DNA of 64,000 nt from Podocnemis expansa. Lineage: Eukaryota > Chordata > Testudines > Podocnemididae. Position numbers and translations under genes: made by a program. The DNA lies in the NCBI GenBank assembly GCA_007922195.1, contig ML681981.1, positions 7,696,958 through 7,760,957 of the forward strand, in the 5' to 3' direction. The notes beneath the pieces were generated by a model. It saw only the letters and a program-made list of their open reading frames with translations. It was not told the DNA's origin and did not search any database. How positions within the stretch are numbered: position 1 is the first letter of the stretch; each line of letters begins with the position of its first letter. Below, in pieces: positions 46,726 through 59,454 of this stretch.

Positions 46726-49077
46726 GTTTTGTGAGGTGCAATACTGTATGCCATTTAATGGGGATCTACTGTTACAAGACTGCTTTATAAATACAATGTC
46801 TGAATGTGGGCATATAGTTAATAGATAAAGTACTGGTAGATGTCACTCGAGAATATGTAGCAGAGAGCTTGGGTTTTGTACAAAACATGTTGGGCATTGC
46901 AAATGGCTTCCTCTGTATATAGCACTGGTTAGCTTTACAGCACTGTGCAATGGAATAGGTGGGATATAGTTTCAATCACGCAGCTATCCTAATCATCACT
47001 TTATACTTTGGGAAGAGAGCACGCTGTATGGGGTTTTCATTTATCCCAGAACAGAAGAGGGCAGAGGGATAGAAAATGAGCTGAACCAATGGAAGTGGTG
47101 GCAGGTAAGTGAGGAGGGAATAAATAATATCCTTTATATGCAAATACACATGTGTTGGAGAGCTAACACATGTAAATTCTGGAGCCATCAAATTTCCTTG
47201 TTCCCAGGCAGTCTGCTTTCTGGCCTGGAAATGGCATTGCAACTGCTTTGTTTGTTAGCTAACAACTTCTTTCCAATGGAAAAGGCCAAGTGTCCATGCT
47301 TATTCTTTAGATGTTAAACTGCTGTTTCATTTCATTGGCCATGTAATGTTGCCTTGACTGGGACTGATGGGACCTGGAGCAGGACCTGAGAGGCTCACTC
47401 TGTGTAGTTATATTCATTCTCTGAGAGAGAGAGAGAGTGGCGATGTTGGCTTTATTGTGTGTCTGCTCAGAAGATACTTCTGCAAAGGATACAAAAAGCA
47501 TTGGTCTGTCACCTTTCCTGCTCAGCATGAATGGGAGGCTATAAGACAATTTGGGCCCCTGAGTTGCCATCAGCATGTTGTTAATATACAGAATTACAGC
47601 TAGTTTTCATTGAACCTGGAGTATGTGGTATCCTTGCTTCCATGATGCCTTATTATGATAAATGGAAAGATGTGAGAGAGTTGAACTGAGATGATGTCTG
47701 CCCCCATGCAGCTGCTGTGCCAATCCTTTAGAAATTAGGCTTCTATTGTGGAGATTCTTCTGCCCCTGGTCTGATTCCAGGGACCCAGGAACTTCAAGGG
47801 ATAGACATTCTTCTTCCTGTCTGCACTCAGTGCAACATTTACACCTTTTTCTTATTAACATGGGCATTGTTATAACAGTCCATGCTTTTGTGACATCTAG
47901 GTTACAGCATCATAATAAATTAGAATTCCTGATGTAAAATGTGGTGGCTTATTTAGTGGGACAGACCACAGGGGCCACAAACCCTGTGCTGAGAAGATTG
48001 CTTTGGATTCCTCTTTGTTCCTGGGTGTAATTCAGCATGTTGATTTGGATCTTTAATGCTGTGCATGATTTGTGGCCTGAGATATGGTGTCTCCCCATAT
48101 GCACTACTGCAGCAGTTGAGTTCAGTTAAGATCAGTTGAAGAACTCTCACTGACAGTCCCCAAATTTTAACATTTTATGGCCAGTGATTGAATTTTTGAT
48201 AAATCTCTTATTGATTCAATAAAGCGACAATCAAATTCTCAGGTCATAGATTCATTTATGACTTTGTTTGAGGTGCAATATATGTGATGGATGCTTTGGA
48301 TTAGCATAACTCTGGGAATGGGTAGGAGACCTAACCTTTGGATGTCCTTTTTTATTTGGATGGCAGAGTGTGGTTGTAAATTCAAGAAGAGGTCTTACTA
48401 CAGTCAGTTGTTGGCTGTATGAGGCTAAATTTTGTTTGAGTTTTATTGATATAAATACAGCCAATGCATTGTTTTACAAATTTTCATATCAAAGTATAAA
48501 TAATAAACATGTCTACGTAAGTTCATTTTAAATATAAATGTAAATATTTATTAAATGTATTATTTACTTTAAAATAAATTTGAAAAGACTACATTCAAGG
48601 CCAAAAAGTAATAGACATAACTAGGAATGTGGTGCTTACTGGATAAAACTTTAGTACCTTTCACTAAAAAATATAAAATAACCCGTGCCTCTCAAATTCT
48701 GTGTTTTCCAAGTTCTGTATGTACATTGGTTAAGCAGGGGTGGCATCTCATGTGGGTCCATGAGTTTCCTCTGCACATCAGTGGTCAATCCAAAACTGCA
48801 CTGAGGGCAGCCAACAGACTCGTATACCTGTGGTAATTTATCATGAGTAGCTTCTGAGATAATGAGACCTCCTGGCCTGCTCTCAAGGTTGGATTCCTTC
48901 CCATTGATTTGGGCTTTTGGAGACAATACTGGGCATAGGTATCCACAGAATTGAAAACTATCCAGTAAAAATTTAATAAAGGAATATTAGGCAGAAATAG
49001 AGGCAGCAGCCTTTTGACAAAGGTCTTCTTCACAACAGAGGGAGAAGCCATGGAGGTTACTGCTCATGTTTTCAATG
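46726..49077. other. Long gene-free stretch
   Basis: Unique AT-rich DNA with a (GA)8-type run near 47421-47437. No gene is supported; short frames on both strands lack domains. Confidence 0.45.
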
Positions 49078-50245
49078 AAACAAACAAGGAGTCCTGTGGT
49101 ACTTAAAGACTAACAAATTTATATATTGCTTGAGCTTTTGTGGGAGAAAATCCCAGTTTGTCAGGTGCTTTGACAATGGGGAATGTACAGAATGGGAGGA
49201 AATAAATGCAGGGAAAGGTAAGTCATGGGAACAGGTCACACTGTAACAGCAAATCAAAAACAGCTGTAATGATTCAAACACTGGGGAACAGTATACAGAG
49301 AGAGATGAGGTCAAATCAGCTGTTGTAATGAAAGAAAAATCCAATGTCCCTATTAATTCCTTAAGCAATACAATCGAATTTGCAAATAAGTTTGATCCCA
49401 GCAGGTTCTCTTTGAAGCCTTGATCTGGTATTCATTTGTCTGAGCACTGCAATTAGCAAATCATTAATGGAGTGATCACAGATTGAAATGCTGACCCACT
49501 GGCTTTAGAATGCTGTAATTTCTGATGTCAGATTTGTGCCCCTATATTCTTTTGCGCAGAGGCTGTCCTGTTTGTCCAATATATAGGGCAGGGGGCATTT
49601 CTGGCACATGATGGCATAAATTGCATTGGTGGATGATGAGCAAGTGAATGAGCCTTTGATGGAGTAGCTGGTTTGCTTAGGTCCTGTAATAGTGTCTTTT
49701 GTGCAGCTATGTGGGCAAAGTTGCCAGTGTGGTTTGTTGCAGGGAGATGTGCCTGCTTAATGGTTTTGTTGTTAGACCTGTAGTTTCTGGTAAGTATCTG
49801 TTTAAGGTTGGGGGACTGTTTGTAAGCAAGGAGAGGTCTGTCTCCCAAGACTTGAGTGAGTGAGGGATAGTCTTGTAGAACAGGCTGTAGATCCCTGAGG
49901 ATGTGCTGGAGAGGTTATAGGTAATCACTAGAGGCGTTCTGTTTTTTTGGGCTTCTTCTGTAGTAGTCGACTCTGGGGTACCCACCTGGCTGTCAATCTG
50001 GTTCTTCACTTCTGCAGCTGGGTACTGTAGTTTTAAGAATGCTTGACAGAGATACTGAAGGTGTCTGTCTCTACCTGAGGGATCAGAACAAATGCAGTGT
50101 TATCTTAGGGCTTGGCTGTAGACAATGGATTGTGTGGTTTGTTTTGGATGAAGGCTCGAGGGATATAGGTAACTACTGATCAGTAGGTTTTCAGTATAGT
50201 GTGGTACTTATGTGTCCATCCCTAATTTGTACTGTAGTGTTCACA
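49078..50245 (-). mobile_element. Penelope-like element, 5'-truncated, with 3' terminus
   Basis: The longest PLE here. On minus from about 50245: the end of the reverse transcriptase, the PNLK linker, a Cys/His zinc-like patch, GIY-YIG remnants, a non-coding 3' region, and the terminus (49078-49172) with a degenerate hammerhead-like core. The body parts appear in the order known for Penelope-like elements. Several frameshifts and stops. Confidence 0.85.
49528..50245 (-). pseudogene. Penelope reverse transcriptase tail + GIY-YIG remnant
   Basis: About 50240-50165 reads FVNTTVQIRDGHISTTLY, stop, KPTDQ, the FLDTTV..G.I.TSLYRKPTD block typical of Penelope-class reverse transcriptases. Frames then shift. 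49848-49790 reads RPLLAYKQSPNLKQILTR, the PNLK linker between reverse transcriptase and endonuclease. Near 49630-49570 NAIYAIMCQKCPLPYI starts the GIY-YIG domain (YIG not intact), followed by drifted remains of the Arg/His part. The element would have encoded one protein that nicks DNA and primes reverse transcription; at least two frameshifts and a stop make it inactive. Confidence 0.8.
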
Positions 50246-50467
50246 AATTTGAATGCCTGTGTGGAATGTTCCAGGCTAAGTTGTTCCCAAGAGGTCTTCC
50301 CGAGCTGATCACTGCTCACTTAGAGGCTGCTGACTGGCTCAGGACTATTTAGCTGGTTTTGATTTAAACTTTGCCTTGCTTGTCTTGCCCTCTCTCCCCT
50401 TCTCCTCACACAATACAGCTGAAAGATTTATTATTGAAATGGGTTGTCTTTGACTCTTACAGACTCC
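50246..50467. other. Spacer between Penelope fragment and Harbinger MITE
   Basis: No gene or named repeat seen. Confidence 0.4.
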
Positions 50468-51324
50468 GTCTCTCTTCACACAGCAGTCTTATTTCGAAAC
50501 AACAGAGGTTGTTTCGAAATAAGAAAGGCCATCTTCACACGACGCACCGTTGTTTTGAAACAACTTAAACCCCATGTGGGGACAAAACAATGTTGTTTCG
50601 AAACAACTGTTTCAAAAGAATGCCATCTGAACGTGTTGTTTCGAAACAACGGTGACGCGTTTCGAAATAACTGTCTGAACGTGCTATTTCGATTACTGCT
50701 TTTTTCCTTAATTCGAATTAACAAACTGTTAATTTGTTGAGAGAAAAGCTTGTTCTCTGCTCTGGTCAATGATGGAGCCAGACAACAGGAGGAAGAATCA
50801 CCAGTTTATTGACACTCAGAACTACTGAGTGCGGCCGGCCCCGAAGGACTGGTGCTAAAAGGGTTTTATACCCAGGTACAACAACTTAATTCAAGGAAAT
50901 CTAAAAATGGTTAATATATTCAAGGTAAACAAGATTAATACATTTATTAGTACCATATAGGGATAGTTTTCATACATATTCATATAAGATAGAAGAATTA
51001 GTAAAGAAGGTCAAGCAGGCTCCTCAAAGCCTGGGAATGTAATAAACAGGAGAAATTGTTGATTAATAGGTGACCTCGAGACTGGTGCAGTTTCCCTAAT
51101 CTTCTGCTTATAGACTGTTCAAGGATGAGAGGGGCTCTATACTTTTGTTAGTCAGGCTAGAGGTTGAAATAATATTAAGGGAACAGTGCTAAGATGGAGT
51201 CACTTATGCTCACAAGTTTGTGGTCTCATACAAATCTCATAATAAATTCGAATTCTTATTTCAAAATAAGGTGTTATTTCAATACAACTTGTATCGAAAT
51301 AACCCCCTGTGTGTGAACATAGCC
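50468..51324. mobile_element. PIF-Harbinger MITE, second copy, split by a solo LTR
   Basis: Same family as 44362-44722: GTCTTATTTCGAAACAAC at the left, TTGTATCGAAATAAC and GTGTGTGAACATAGCC at the right. The left end is eroded (GTCTCTCTTCACACAG) and the flanks do not match. Without the 505-bp insert at 50735-51239 the MITE is about 352 bp, close to the other copy. Confidence 0.85.
50735..51239 (-). mobile_element. Solo retroviral-type LTR
   Basis: 505 bp, read on minus: starts TGAGATTTG and ends CTCTCAACA, so bounded by TG...CA. Within it are a TATAAAA box (complement near 50868), a downstream CTTCGGGGCCGGCC segment, and an AATAAA poly(A) signal (complement near 50795-50805) shortly before the end, giving U3-R-U5 order. 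Flanks are TAATT (50730-50734) and TAATA (51240-51244), a 5-bp target duplication with one change. No internal viral genes remain; solo LTRs arise by recombination between the two LTRs of a provirus. Confidence 0.85.
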
Positions 51325-53634
51325 CAAGTGTTCCTCCATGTGACCAAACCTCATTGAGCATGACAGTTCATTGTGAAATTTCTAGTGGATACTTATTACT
51401 GCTTTTCTGATGCTTTATGTAGCGCTCGATTGGACATTTTTACCTGGCAGGAAGCTGACAGGGAAGAGATATTGGATCTTCCAAAATTGCTTTTCAGGTT
51501 CAATTCAGTCCAATGAAACAACTGAAAAACACAGATCCTTTGAGTGTCTCCTGGAGGTGGGTACAAGCCACCATGGTTAGAGTTACATTCTGGGCTTGAG
51601 GTTTGAGCCCATGTATGCACTTGTCATGGGTGTCCATTCTTGATATTGTGGCATGGTGCCATCTCTGCTGTCTCTCTCCTTTCTCCCAGGGTCAGGCACA
51701 GTTTTTCCTCTTTACTTTTTGATGAAACATCTTTTATGGTTCCTGATATCTTTAGAAAATGCCTGTCTTGGGTCTTAGAAGTGCTTTCCACTCTGTCTGA
51801 ATTTCTCCTCTGTCATGGTGGCTGCACAGTTTCTCCTTTCTCAGTTTAGACTGTGCTTAGGGCCTTCCAGCTGCCATGTCTGGTTGTGGTCATTCATTCT
51901 GCACTAAGCAATCGCCTCCCTTAATATTGCACATTTCAGCATAATGAGTTAATCTGCTGTGTGATAGTTCTGGGAAGCAATCTGTAGTGGTCTACCTTGT
52001 TGTTATTCTTCCCAGTGTAGATAGTTGCTTAAGGTGGCAATCTTTGGTTTGATGTGTTTGTGCTGTTTGCCAGGGGTTAGAGCTGTTGAGCCTGGGGAGC
52101 ACTGAGTGTGTTTTCATTTGAAACTCAACCTTGAACACCCAATACTGTCTCTTGCTAGTCTAAAAGCATTAAATAGAGCTCACACTTCAGAAAGAGATTA
52201 TTGCATTTGAAAATTTGTGTAATAAACAATTTTAAAATTGAGTAAAAATTGCCCTGAGACATAGTCAATGTTTTAACCATGGGTTTTTAGACTAGTTTCT
52301 GTGTTATAGACAGGAAGTATAAAACCTGCTTTTTTGCTCTGCTGCATGAAAATTGCACAGAAATCAGTATCTGATTACCAGCAAATTGACTAGAAAGGAT
52401 GAAGCAGCATCCAAAATTAGATCAGCGTTTTAAAAATCAGATTATAGCTTTAAAATGTTCAGCTATCTATGTCTGGATATTGCACAGCCACCTACACAGA
52501 ATAAAAATTACCTTGACAAGGTCAGCAGTGAGAAAACAATGCATCTGCATCTCCCCAGCCCAACAATAACTTCAGCTACATGCTTTAGACATAGGAAGCC
52601 TCTGTTTCATACTACACAGAGCGTTCTTGTTCTTTTATACTTGCTTTAGGCATTTTTCTCATTCTGGATGCAACTTTCCACTACTAGCAATGCCAGCTCT
52701 GTGACTGAAAGCCACCAGTCTCTGCTTTGCCTCTTGGGAGAGGTTTATCACCTGCCTTTTAGGCAAAAAAAAAAAAAAAAAAAAAAGATTCTTTATGGGT
52801 AAAAACACACATTAAGAAACTTAACCAAATGGAAGGGGAGGTTCATTCATGTTTTATGCAGATATTGTCTGAAATGAGGGAACGGTAAAATGTGTGCCAG
52901 AAAATAACTGATGATAGTAGTTAAGTTTGTACAATACTAACTTTAGGAAAAATAGGCCCTTGGTTTGCAGGAGCATGATTTCATTTTTAAACAATTCCTC
53001 AGTTATGCTCTGTGGTTGAATGTTACTAATCCAAATGAACCTTTAATCCACAGCTCCTTACTGGCATGTGGCCATTTGTTGGCCAAACACAGACTAGTAG
53101 GTATATTTAAAATACAATCAGAACACACAACCAGCAACCTTGTAAGAAAAACGTCTTCAGATCTTCTGGAGGAAGCACATCTTATGTTCTTCATTAGTAC
53201 AAAAGAAATCCATAGCTCTTTCTTAGTGCATCACATTTTTCAAAGGATGGTAACTATTTATATATGATGATTATAAATGAAAGAGATGAATTTTAGCCTT
53301 CTCAGTCTACATGCAGAGGGCTAATGCATGTCTGATGATAATGGAAAGCGGTTTTGTGTACTCTGGAAATCCTAAGGAAAATATTTACCTTTGAAATGCA
53401 ATTAAAGTTAGCAGAAGCTTGGCTGATCTGCTGCATCAATGCTTTGTGTGCAGACTGTCACAGACGGTGGATTACCCGAGTTGGATCCCACTATTTTTTT
53501 CTAAACATGGTCATACTTTAACATGCATGCCCACGCTACCACACTCTGTCTCAAATTCCTCTCTCTTGTTTTGTTCATTTTATTTCCTGAATGTAAGAAT
53601 AAATGTTTTATATGAATGACATACAATAAAGAAC
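51325..53634. other. Long gene-free stretch with a poly(A) run
   Basis: Unique AT-rich DNA. A run of 22 A lies at 52765-52786, without a recognisable retroposon in front of it. No gene supported. Confidence 0.5.
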
Positions 53635-53915
53635 TAAGGTGAGGGAGATAATGGCTTTTATTGGACCAACTTCTGTTGGCAAGAGAGACAGGCTTTTGAG
53701 CTTCAACAGAGCTCTCTTTGGGTCTGGGAAATTAACTCAGAATGTCACTGCTAAAAACAAAGGGGAACAAATGGTTTAGCGTAAATAGTTCAAGGGACCA
53801 GTCAAGGTGAGTTGACCTATTAACACCCCTCCAATCCCAGGGTGGAATTCAAGTGAGCAGGGAGAAAACACAGTTGGGGGGGGAGCAGGTTGTTAGAGGG
53901 TTACAGATTGTTGTA
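53635..53915 (-). mobile_element. Terminus of a second Penelope-like family
   Basis: The + strand reads GAGATAATGGCTTTTATTGG, ACCAACTTCTGTTGGCAAGA, GAGACAGGCTTTTGAGC and AGAGCTCTCTTTGGGTCTGG, the antisense of a reptile repeat that ends in TTGGTCCAATAAAAG. Its minus strand retains the 5-bp stem GAGCT/AGCTC placed exactly like stem II of the first PLE family, with decayed CTGANGA and GAAA boxes. Attribution to Penelope is by this shared architecture. Confidence 0.5.
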
Positions 53916-55236
53916 ATAAACCATAAATCTCTGTGAACAAGGTGGATGGCGCTGGTATGCAACTGACAACACTGATCTACAGCGGTAGCACATCTAGCAA
54001 GGTTGCGGTCATGACTGTGTTACAATCTCTACTCTTGCATGCTAGCAAAATCCTTGGAACCATTCTCTTCCCGCCCTTTGCAGGCATAATGCCTCCAGCC
54101 CCTGGCATTCAGATGGTGTACCTTTTTCCTCATTACCTTTTCCCCCAGTGCAGCTCTGGCACTAGGGAGCCTTAATAGCGTCCAGTATTTCTTAGTACAC
54201 AGAAGCTCTGGTATTAGTTTATACTTTTTACAGGTTTACGTGCTTTCTGTTTTTAAATAAGCAAACTTTTTGGTATTCATCTAAGGCTCCCAAGGAATTT
54301 GCCCGTTGGCTTACTAACACATATTAATAGCCTAATACAAATTCTGTTACAGACAAAAGTCTCCTGTTGACTTTGGGAGATGGCTCAGACCATAAGGCAT
54401 AAGGGGCTAATTCAAAGTCACTGAAGTCAGTGTGAAGACTAGGACTTCAGTGAGCTTTGAATCACCCCATAAAGGACTGCTGTTCAAGGTCATATCACTT
54501 CCTCTAACTACTTCAGTCCCTAATTCGCGCACAAATTGATCATTCACTGAACATAAGCATTAGAGATGCATTATGTGTTGTGAATAAGTTATCCAACAAA
54601 TTTAGATCCTTTTCCCTCATTCACAAATTGCAGATTCTGATTTGTGTTATTTACAGGGATCCACTAAATAGTTTATACAAACAAATTTCAGTCTAGTTAT
54701 GAGCTGTTTGTTTTATCTGAGTCTACATCTGTTTGATATTTATTGTTCATGAAGTTCAATTGATCATCTAAGTTAGATGACATTGCTTCAGACCTTAAAA
54801 TGCATGACTCACACTTTTTACACTGGAGAATAATAAATTGTTTATAGTATACTACAGTATGCATTATCTCCGTGCTGTCAGTATCTCTAGGGCAGGAAGT
54901 GGTCTGATATCACTAGCCAGTCATCCGTATTAGTTACTACCCATAGTGATGTGTCATAGTTCCCATGTACCTAAACCTGGAGTGTACACCTCTTTCAATC
55001 TCGCTGCAGGAACTATGGGATTTATACCACTTTGTTTAGCTGCTTGTCATGTAAGTTTCCTCCTGATCTGTCTATCCACTTTAAAAGCATCTTAATTTTG
55101 CACCTTCATTAAATGACAACTTTTTACCTACATGTAATTTCTATAATAGTACTCTATGATAACTGACCTTGTAGTAAATATAAGCTTGACTGTTGATTTT
55201 TGCTCATTACCTTTGAGAATGCTGGTCAATTCTAAG
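53916..55236. other. Gene-free stretch
   Basis: Unique AT-rich DNA containing one small palindromic element (54403-54469); no gene supported. Confidence 0.5.
54403..54469. mobile_element. Very short palindromic MITE
   Basis: GGGGCTAATTCAAAGTCACT and the complement of AGTGAGCTTTGAATCACCCC are inverted arms with TGAAGTCAGT / GGACTTCAG inside; 67 bp. Confidence 0.5.
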
Positions 55237-55367
55237 GCACATAGAATTGTAGGTTTGGAAGGGACCTCATGAGATCATCTAGCTGGACCACTCTCACTAA
55301 ATTATCCCAGTCAGGGTTTTGCCTAAATGAGCCTTAAATAGCTCCAAAGATGGATTCCACCACTTCC

Positions 55368-58300
55368 CTAGGTAGCCCATTCCAAATGCTTCACCACTCG
55401 CCTAGTAAGAAAGTTTGTCCTAATATCCAACCTCAACCTCCCCAGCTGCAATTTGAAACCATTGCTCCTTGTTCTGTCCTCTATTACTACATGGTTGGAG
55501 AACAACCAAGCTCCGTCCTTCTTGGAGCATCCCTTCAAGTAGTTGAAGGTTGCTATCAAATCCCCCCTCAATCTTCTCTTCAGCAGGCTAAATAAGCCTA
55601 GTTTCTTCAGTCTTTCTTCATAGGTTTTGTGCTCCAGATAACTTTTGTTGCCGTGTGCTGGACTCTTTCTAATTTGTCCACGTCCTTTTTGTAGTGGGGA
55701 GCCCAAAACTGGACACAGTATTCCAGATGCGGCCTCACCAGTGCCAAATAGAGGGCAATGATCCCATCCCTCAATCTGCTGGCAATGCTTGTTCTGATGC
55801 AGCCCAGTATGCCATTGGCCTTTTTGGCAGCAAGAGCACACTGCTGACTCTCATCCAGCTTCCCATCCACCATGACCCCCAGGTCCTTTCCTACAGTGCT
55901 TCTACTTAGCTGATTACTCTCCAGCCTGTAGCAGTGCATGGGGTTTTTCCGTCCAAACTGCAGGACTTTGCACTTGTCCTTGTTGACCCTCATGAGATTT
56001 CTATTGGCCCACTGCTCCAATTTGTCAAGGTCTCCCTGAATCCTGTCCCTGCCCTTCAGCATGTCTACTGTTCCCCTCAGCTTGGTGTCATCCGCAAACA
56101 TACTGAGTGTGCAGTGTATCCCATCATCCAGATCATTAATGAAAATGTTGAACAAAAGTGGCCCCAGGACCGACCCCTGGGGCACACCACTCGTTACTGG
56201 TTGCCAGCTAGACATGCAGCCATTGATTCTTACTCGCTGAAACCATTGATCTAGCCAATTCTCTGTCCACCTGACAGTCCACATATCCAACCCATACTTC
56301 CTTAACTTGTCGACAAGAATGCTGTGGGAAACTTTATCAAAAGCCTTGCTAAAGTCGAGGTATATCACATCAATGGCTCTTCCTACATCCACAAATCCAG
56401 TCATCTCATCATAGAAGGTGATGAGGTTGGTCAGGCACGATTTACCCTTAGTGAATCCATGCTGACTGTTCCTGATCATTCTATTTTCCTCCAAGTGTTT
56501 CAGGATGGATTCTTTGAGAACCTGCTCCATGATTTTTTCCAGGGATAGAGGTGAGGCTAACAGGTCTGTAATTCCCCAGATCCTCCTTTTCCCCTTTTCT
56601 TGAAGATAGGCACTCTATTTGCTTTTTTCCAGTCCTCCGGCACCTCCCCTGTTCACCATGAGTTTTCAAAGATAATGGTGAGTGGTACTGCTATCTCATC
56701 GGTGAACTCCCTCAGCACCCTTGGATGTAGTTTGTCCAGCCCCATTGACTTGTGCACATCCAGCTTCTTTAAGTAGTCCCTAACCTGACCTTCCGTCACC
56801 AAGGGCCTCTCTTCTTCTCTCCAATCTGCCATAACCAGTATAGTGGGCCGGAAGCTGGCCCTGCCTGTGAAAACTGAAGTAAAAGAAGCATTGAACACTT
56901 CAGCTTTTTCCTCATCCTCCATCACAAGGATACCTGCCCCATTCGGTAAAGGACCTACACCATCCCTGATCCTCTTCTTGTTACTGACATACTTGTAGAA
57001 CCCCTTCCTGTTATCCTTCACATCCCTTGCTAGCTGCAACTCAAATTGTCCTTTGGTCTTTCTGATTTTATCCCTGCAGACCCGAGCAATATCTTTATAT
57101 CAGTCATCTGTCCAAGCTTCCACTTCCTGTAAGCTTCCTTTTTCTGCTTTAGCTCAGTGCAGAGTTCTCTGTTAAGCCATGCTGGGCACCTTCCACATTT
57201 GCTGTTCTTTCTGCTTATCGGAATAGTATCTTCTTGTACCCCCTAGCAGGGTTTCTTTAAAATACAGCCAGCTTCCTTGGATGCCTTTCCCCTTCAGATC
57301 AGCCTCCCAACGGATCCTGCCTATCAGTTCCCTGAGGGAGCCAAAATCTGCTTTTCTGAAGTCCAGGGTCTGCATTTTGCTTCTTTCCTCTCTTCCTTTC
57401 ATCAGGATTCTGAACTCTACTATATCATGGTCACTGTTGCCCATGTTGCCATTCACTTCTACTTCCCTGATCAATTCTTCTCTGTTTGTGAGCAGCAGGT
57501 GTTACCAACTTTGGCCATCAACTCGGGGTATGCTCATTTATTAGAGTTACTTCCTCTGTGGGGAGGGGGAAGGTTGCAATTCTGTTAGTGTACTGCTTGT
57601 GTCACTTGTGTTTCTATGTGGAGCTTACTTCTTCCTTCTGCAAATCCCTCCCAATGGAGCCAACCTTGCAGGACGTAAATTTCCCAAGACTGGGTTTCTA
57701 AGTGTGACTGAGCGGACCGGGTCTATCAGCACTCTCAGCTGACCCCTTATATGTCCCTGAACTCAGCAGGCTGTGTTACATAGCACTATTCTGCTGTCAC
57801 CCTTATATGTCACAGTTTCAGCATGCTGGTAACTCCTTAATGAGCAAACCTTACAAGGAATTGGTCATCACAGGGATCTTTGGCTAGGTAGAAGGAGCAT
57901 TGCTGCTGAGCAATATAGGGAAGCCAAGAACACAGAGGAAGTCTGGCAACCAGCTTGATTAGGAAAGTTACTTTTATTGCCAGGTACATAAAACGTAAGA
58001 ATAATTATAAGAGGAAAGAAAATGCCCAAACAGTTACAATATTAATAACCATACAAAAAGAGGAAAATGATAAACAGTTACAAGATTACCCAGTTTCAGT
58101 TATTGTATTGGGGAAAGCTAGCCCAAATGGATTACAAAAGATCAGGTTTAGAGAGTTATAGTTGGACTAAGAGGGGAAAAAAAGAGAAACAAGGATGGGG
58201 TGGTGGTGTCTCACCACTCAGTGCAGCTCAAAGGTACCCAGGAACCAGGCTGTTCAGCTTAGGGTCTGGAGTGCTGAGGACAGCCAGAACCTCCACCACA

Positions 58301-59368
58301 ATCAGCAAGGAGAAGGTGAAGTCCCAGTGGACCTGATGCAGCTTGTAGGTCCAGGCAACAGATCAGGTATCAGAACAGATTCAGAACTAACTAACTTGTG
58401 GAACTTGGGTAGGGATTTTTGTAGGTAAGAAACAATGGTTCAAGGCAGAACACTGAGGTTATTTTGGGGTAAATAATGAATTAAGAGTATACCAGAGGTG
58501 TTTTGTTTAGCTGGACAATACGAGTAGGATTCTTCTGAGAGAGTTTACAATGCAGTCAGGCAGATTCAGCATGTTAGATATCAGTTGAAGATCTATTACT
58601 AGAACTGGTCTGATAACTGCTGAGCTGGGTGTGTGCAGGCATGAGTTCATTTGTCTCAGGAGCAGGGATCCCCCATCATGCAGTGCTGCTCTGCTTTGCC
58701 AGTCTCAAAGTTCTGTGCGACTCGTGCCTTGGAGCTTGGTTCTCCATTCAATATGCTAATTCTGGTTCCATCCTTGATGCCAATGAAGTCCCCCATAAGA
58801 ACCAGGGCCTGTGATCTAGAAACTTCTGCCAGTTGTCCATAGAATGTCTCATCTACCTCCTCCTTCTGGTCTGGAGGTCTATAGCAGACACCCACCATGA
58901 CATCCCCCTTGTTACCCTCCCCTCTAAACTTAACCCACAGACTCTCAGTTGGCTCTTTTCCACTTCCATAATGGAGCTCTGAACAGTCATAGAGCTCTTT
59001 TACATATAGTGCTACTCCTCCCCCTCTTCTTCCCTGCCTGTCCTTCCTGAACAATTTATATCCATCCATGGCAGAGCTCCAGTCATGCAAGCTATCCCAC
59101 CATGTCTCTGTTATTCCAATTATATTGTATTCCTTGTCTGTGCCAGTACTACCAATTTTTCCTGCTTGTTTCTCAGGCTCCTCGCATTTGTGTACAGGCA
59201 CCTAAAATACCAGGCCGATTGCCCTACTTTCCCCTGTTGATTTTCAGTTCTATTGCATCTATCTCCTTGCATTGTCTGCCCACTTGCTTCAGGTATTAGG
59301 GCTTCATTAGAACACGTAAGGCAATTATTTGATTCCTTCCCTGGTGTTAGAGCCCCGGCACCCCCCAA
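55368..59368 (-). pseudogene. CR1 ORF2: AP endonuclease + reverse transcriptase, broken
   Basis: AP-endonuclease part: CLYTNARSLRNKQEKLVVL (59235-59150), frameshift, IIGITETWWDSLHD, RRGGGVALYVKE, VGVCYRPPDQKEE, LVLMGDF (to about 58785). Then comes the insertion, with loss of about 40 family residues after GDF; resumption is at LLLTNREELIREVEV and NSDHDIVEF (57530-57420). Reverse transcriptase: SQHGFTKGKSCLTNLITFYD, VIYLDFSKAFDKVSH (motif A), TSGVPQGSVLGPLLFN (motif B), MFADDTKL (motif C, catalytic DD kept), within 56530-55607. The C-terminus continues, shifted, to 55368. Frameshifts near 59150, 56650 and 55640 and a stop near 57172 disable it, though the 307-codon stretch 56530-55607 is still open. 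Confidence 0.9.
57501..58784 (-). mobile_element. LTR-like insertion inside CR1 ORF2
   Basis: Foreign sequence of about 1.28 kb between the GDF and LLLTNRE segments of ORF2. On minus it begins TGGCATC and ends GGTAACA (TG...CA bounded) and contains CAATAAAAG (complement near 57970) as a possible poly(A) signal. No flanking duplication is seen, and about 130 bp of CR1 are missing at the site, so it is not a clean insertion. No coding domain recognised; the family is unknown and the LTR reading is tentative. Confidence 0.4.
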
Positions 59369-59454
59369 GTTCCAACCCTTCCCCCAAGTCTCTCGTATTG
59401 TGGCTTACCTGTGGGCTTTGATCTCCTTCCCCCTTCAAACCTAGTTTAAAGCTC

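Noticed and set aside
52765..52786. Poly(A) tail of a processed pseudogene
   Set aside because: No gene-like sequence or poly(A) signal precedes the A run and no flanking duplication is visible.
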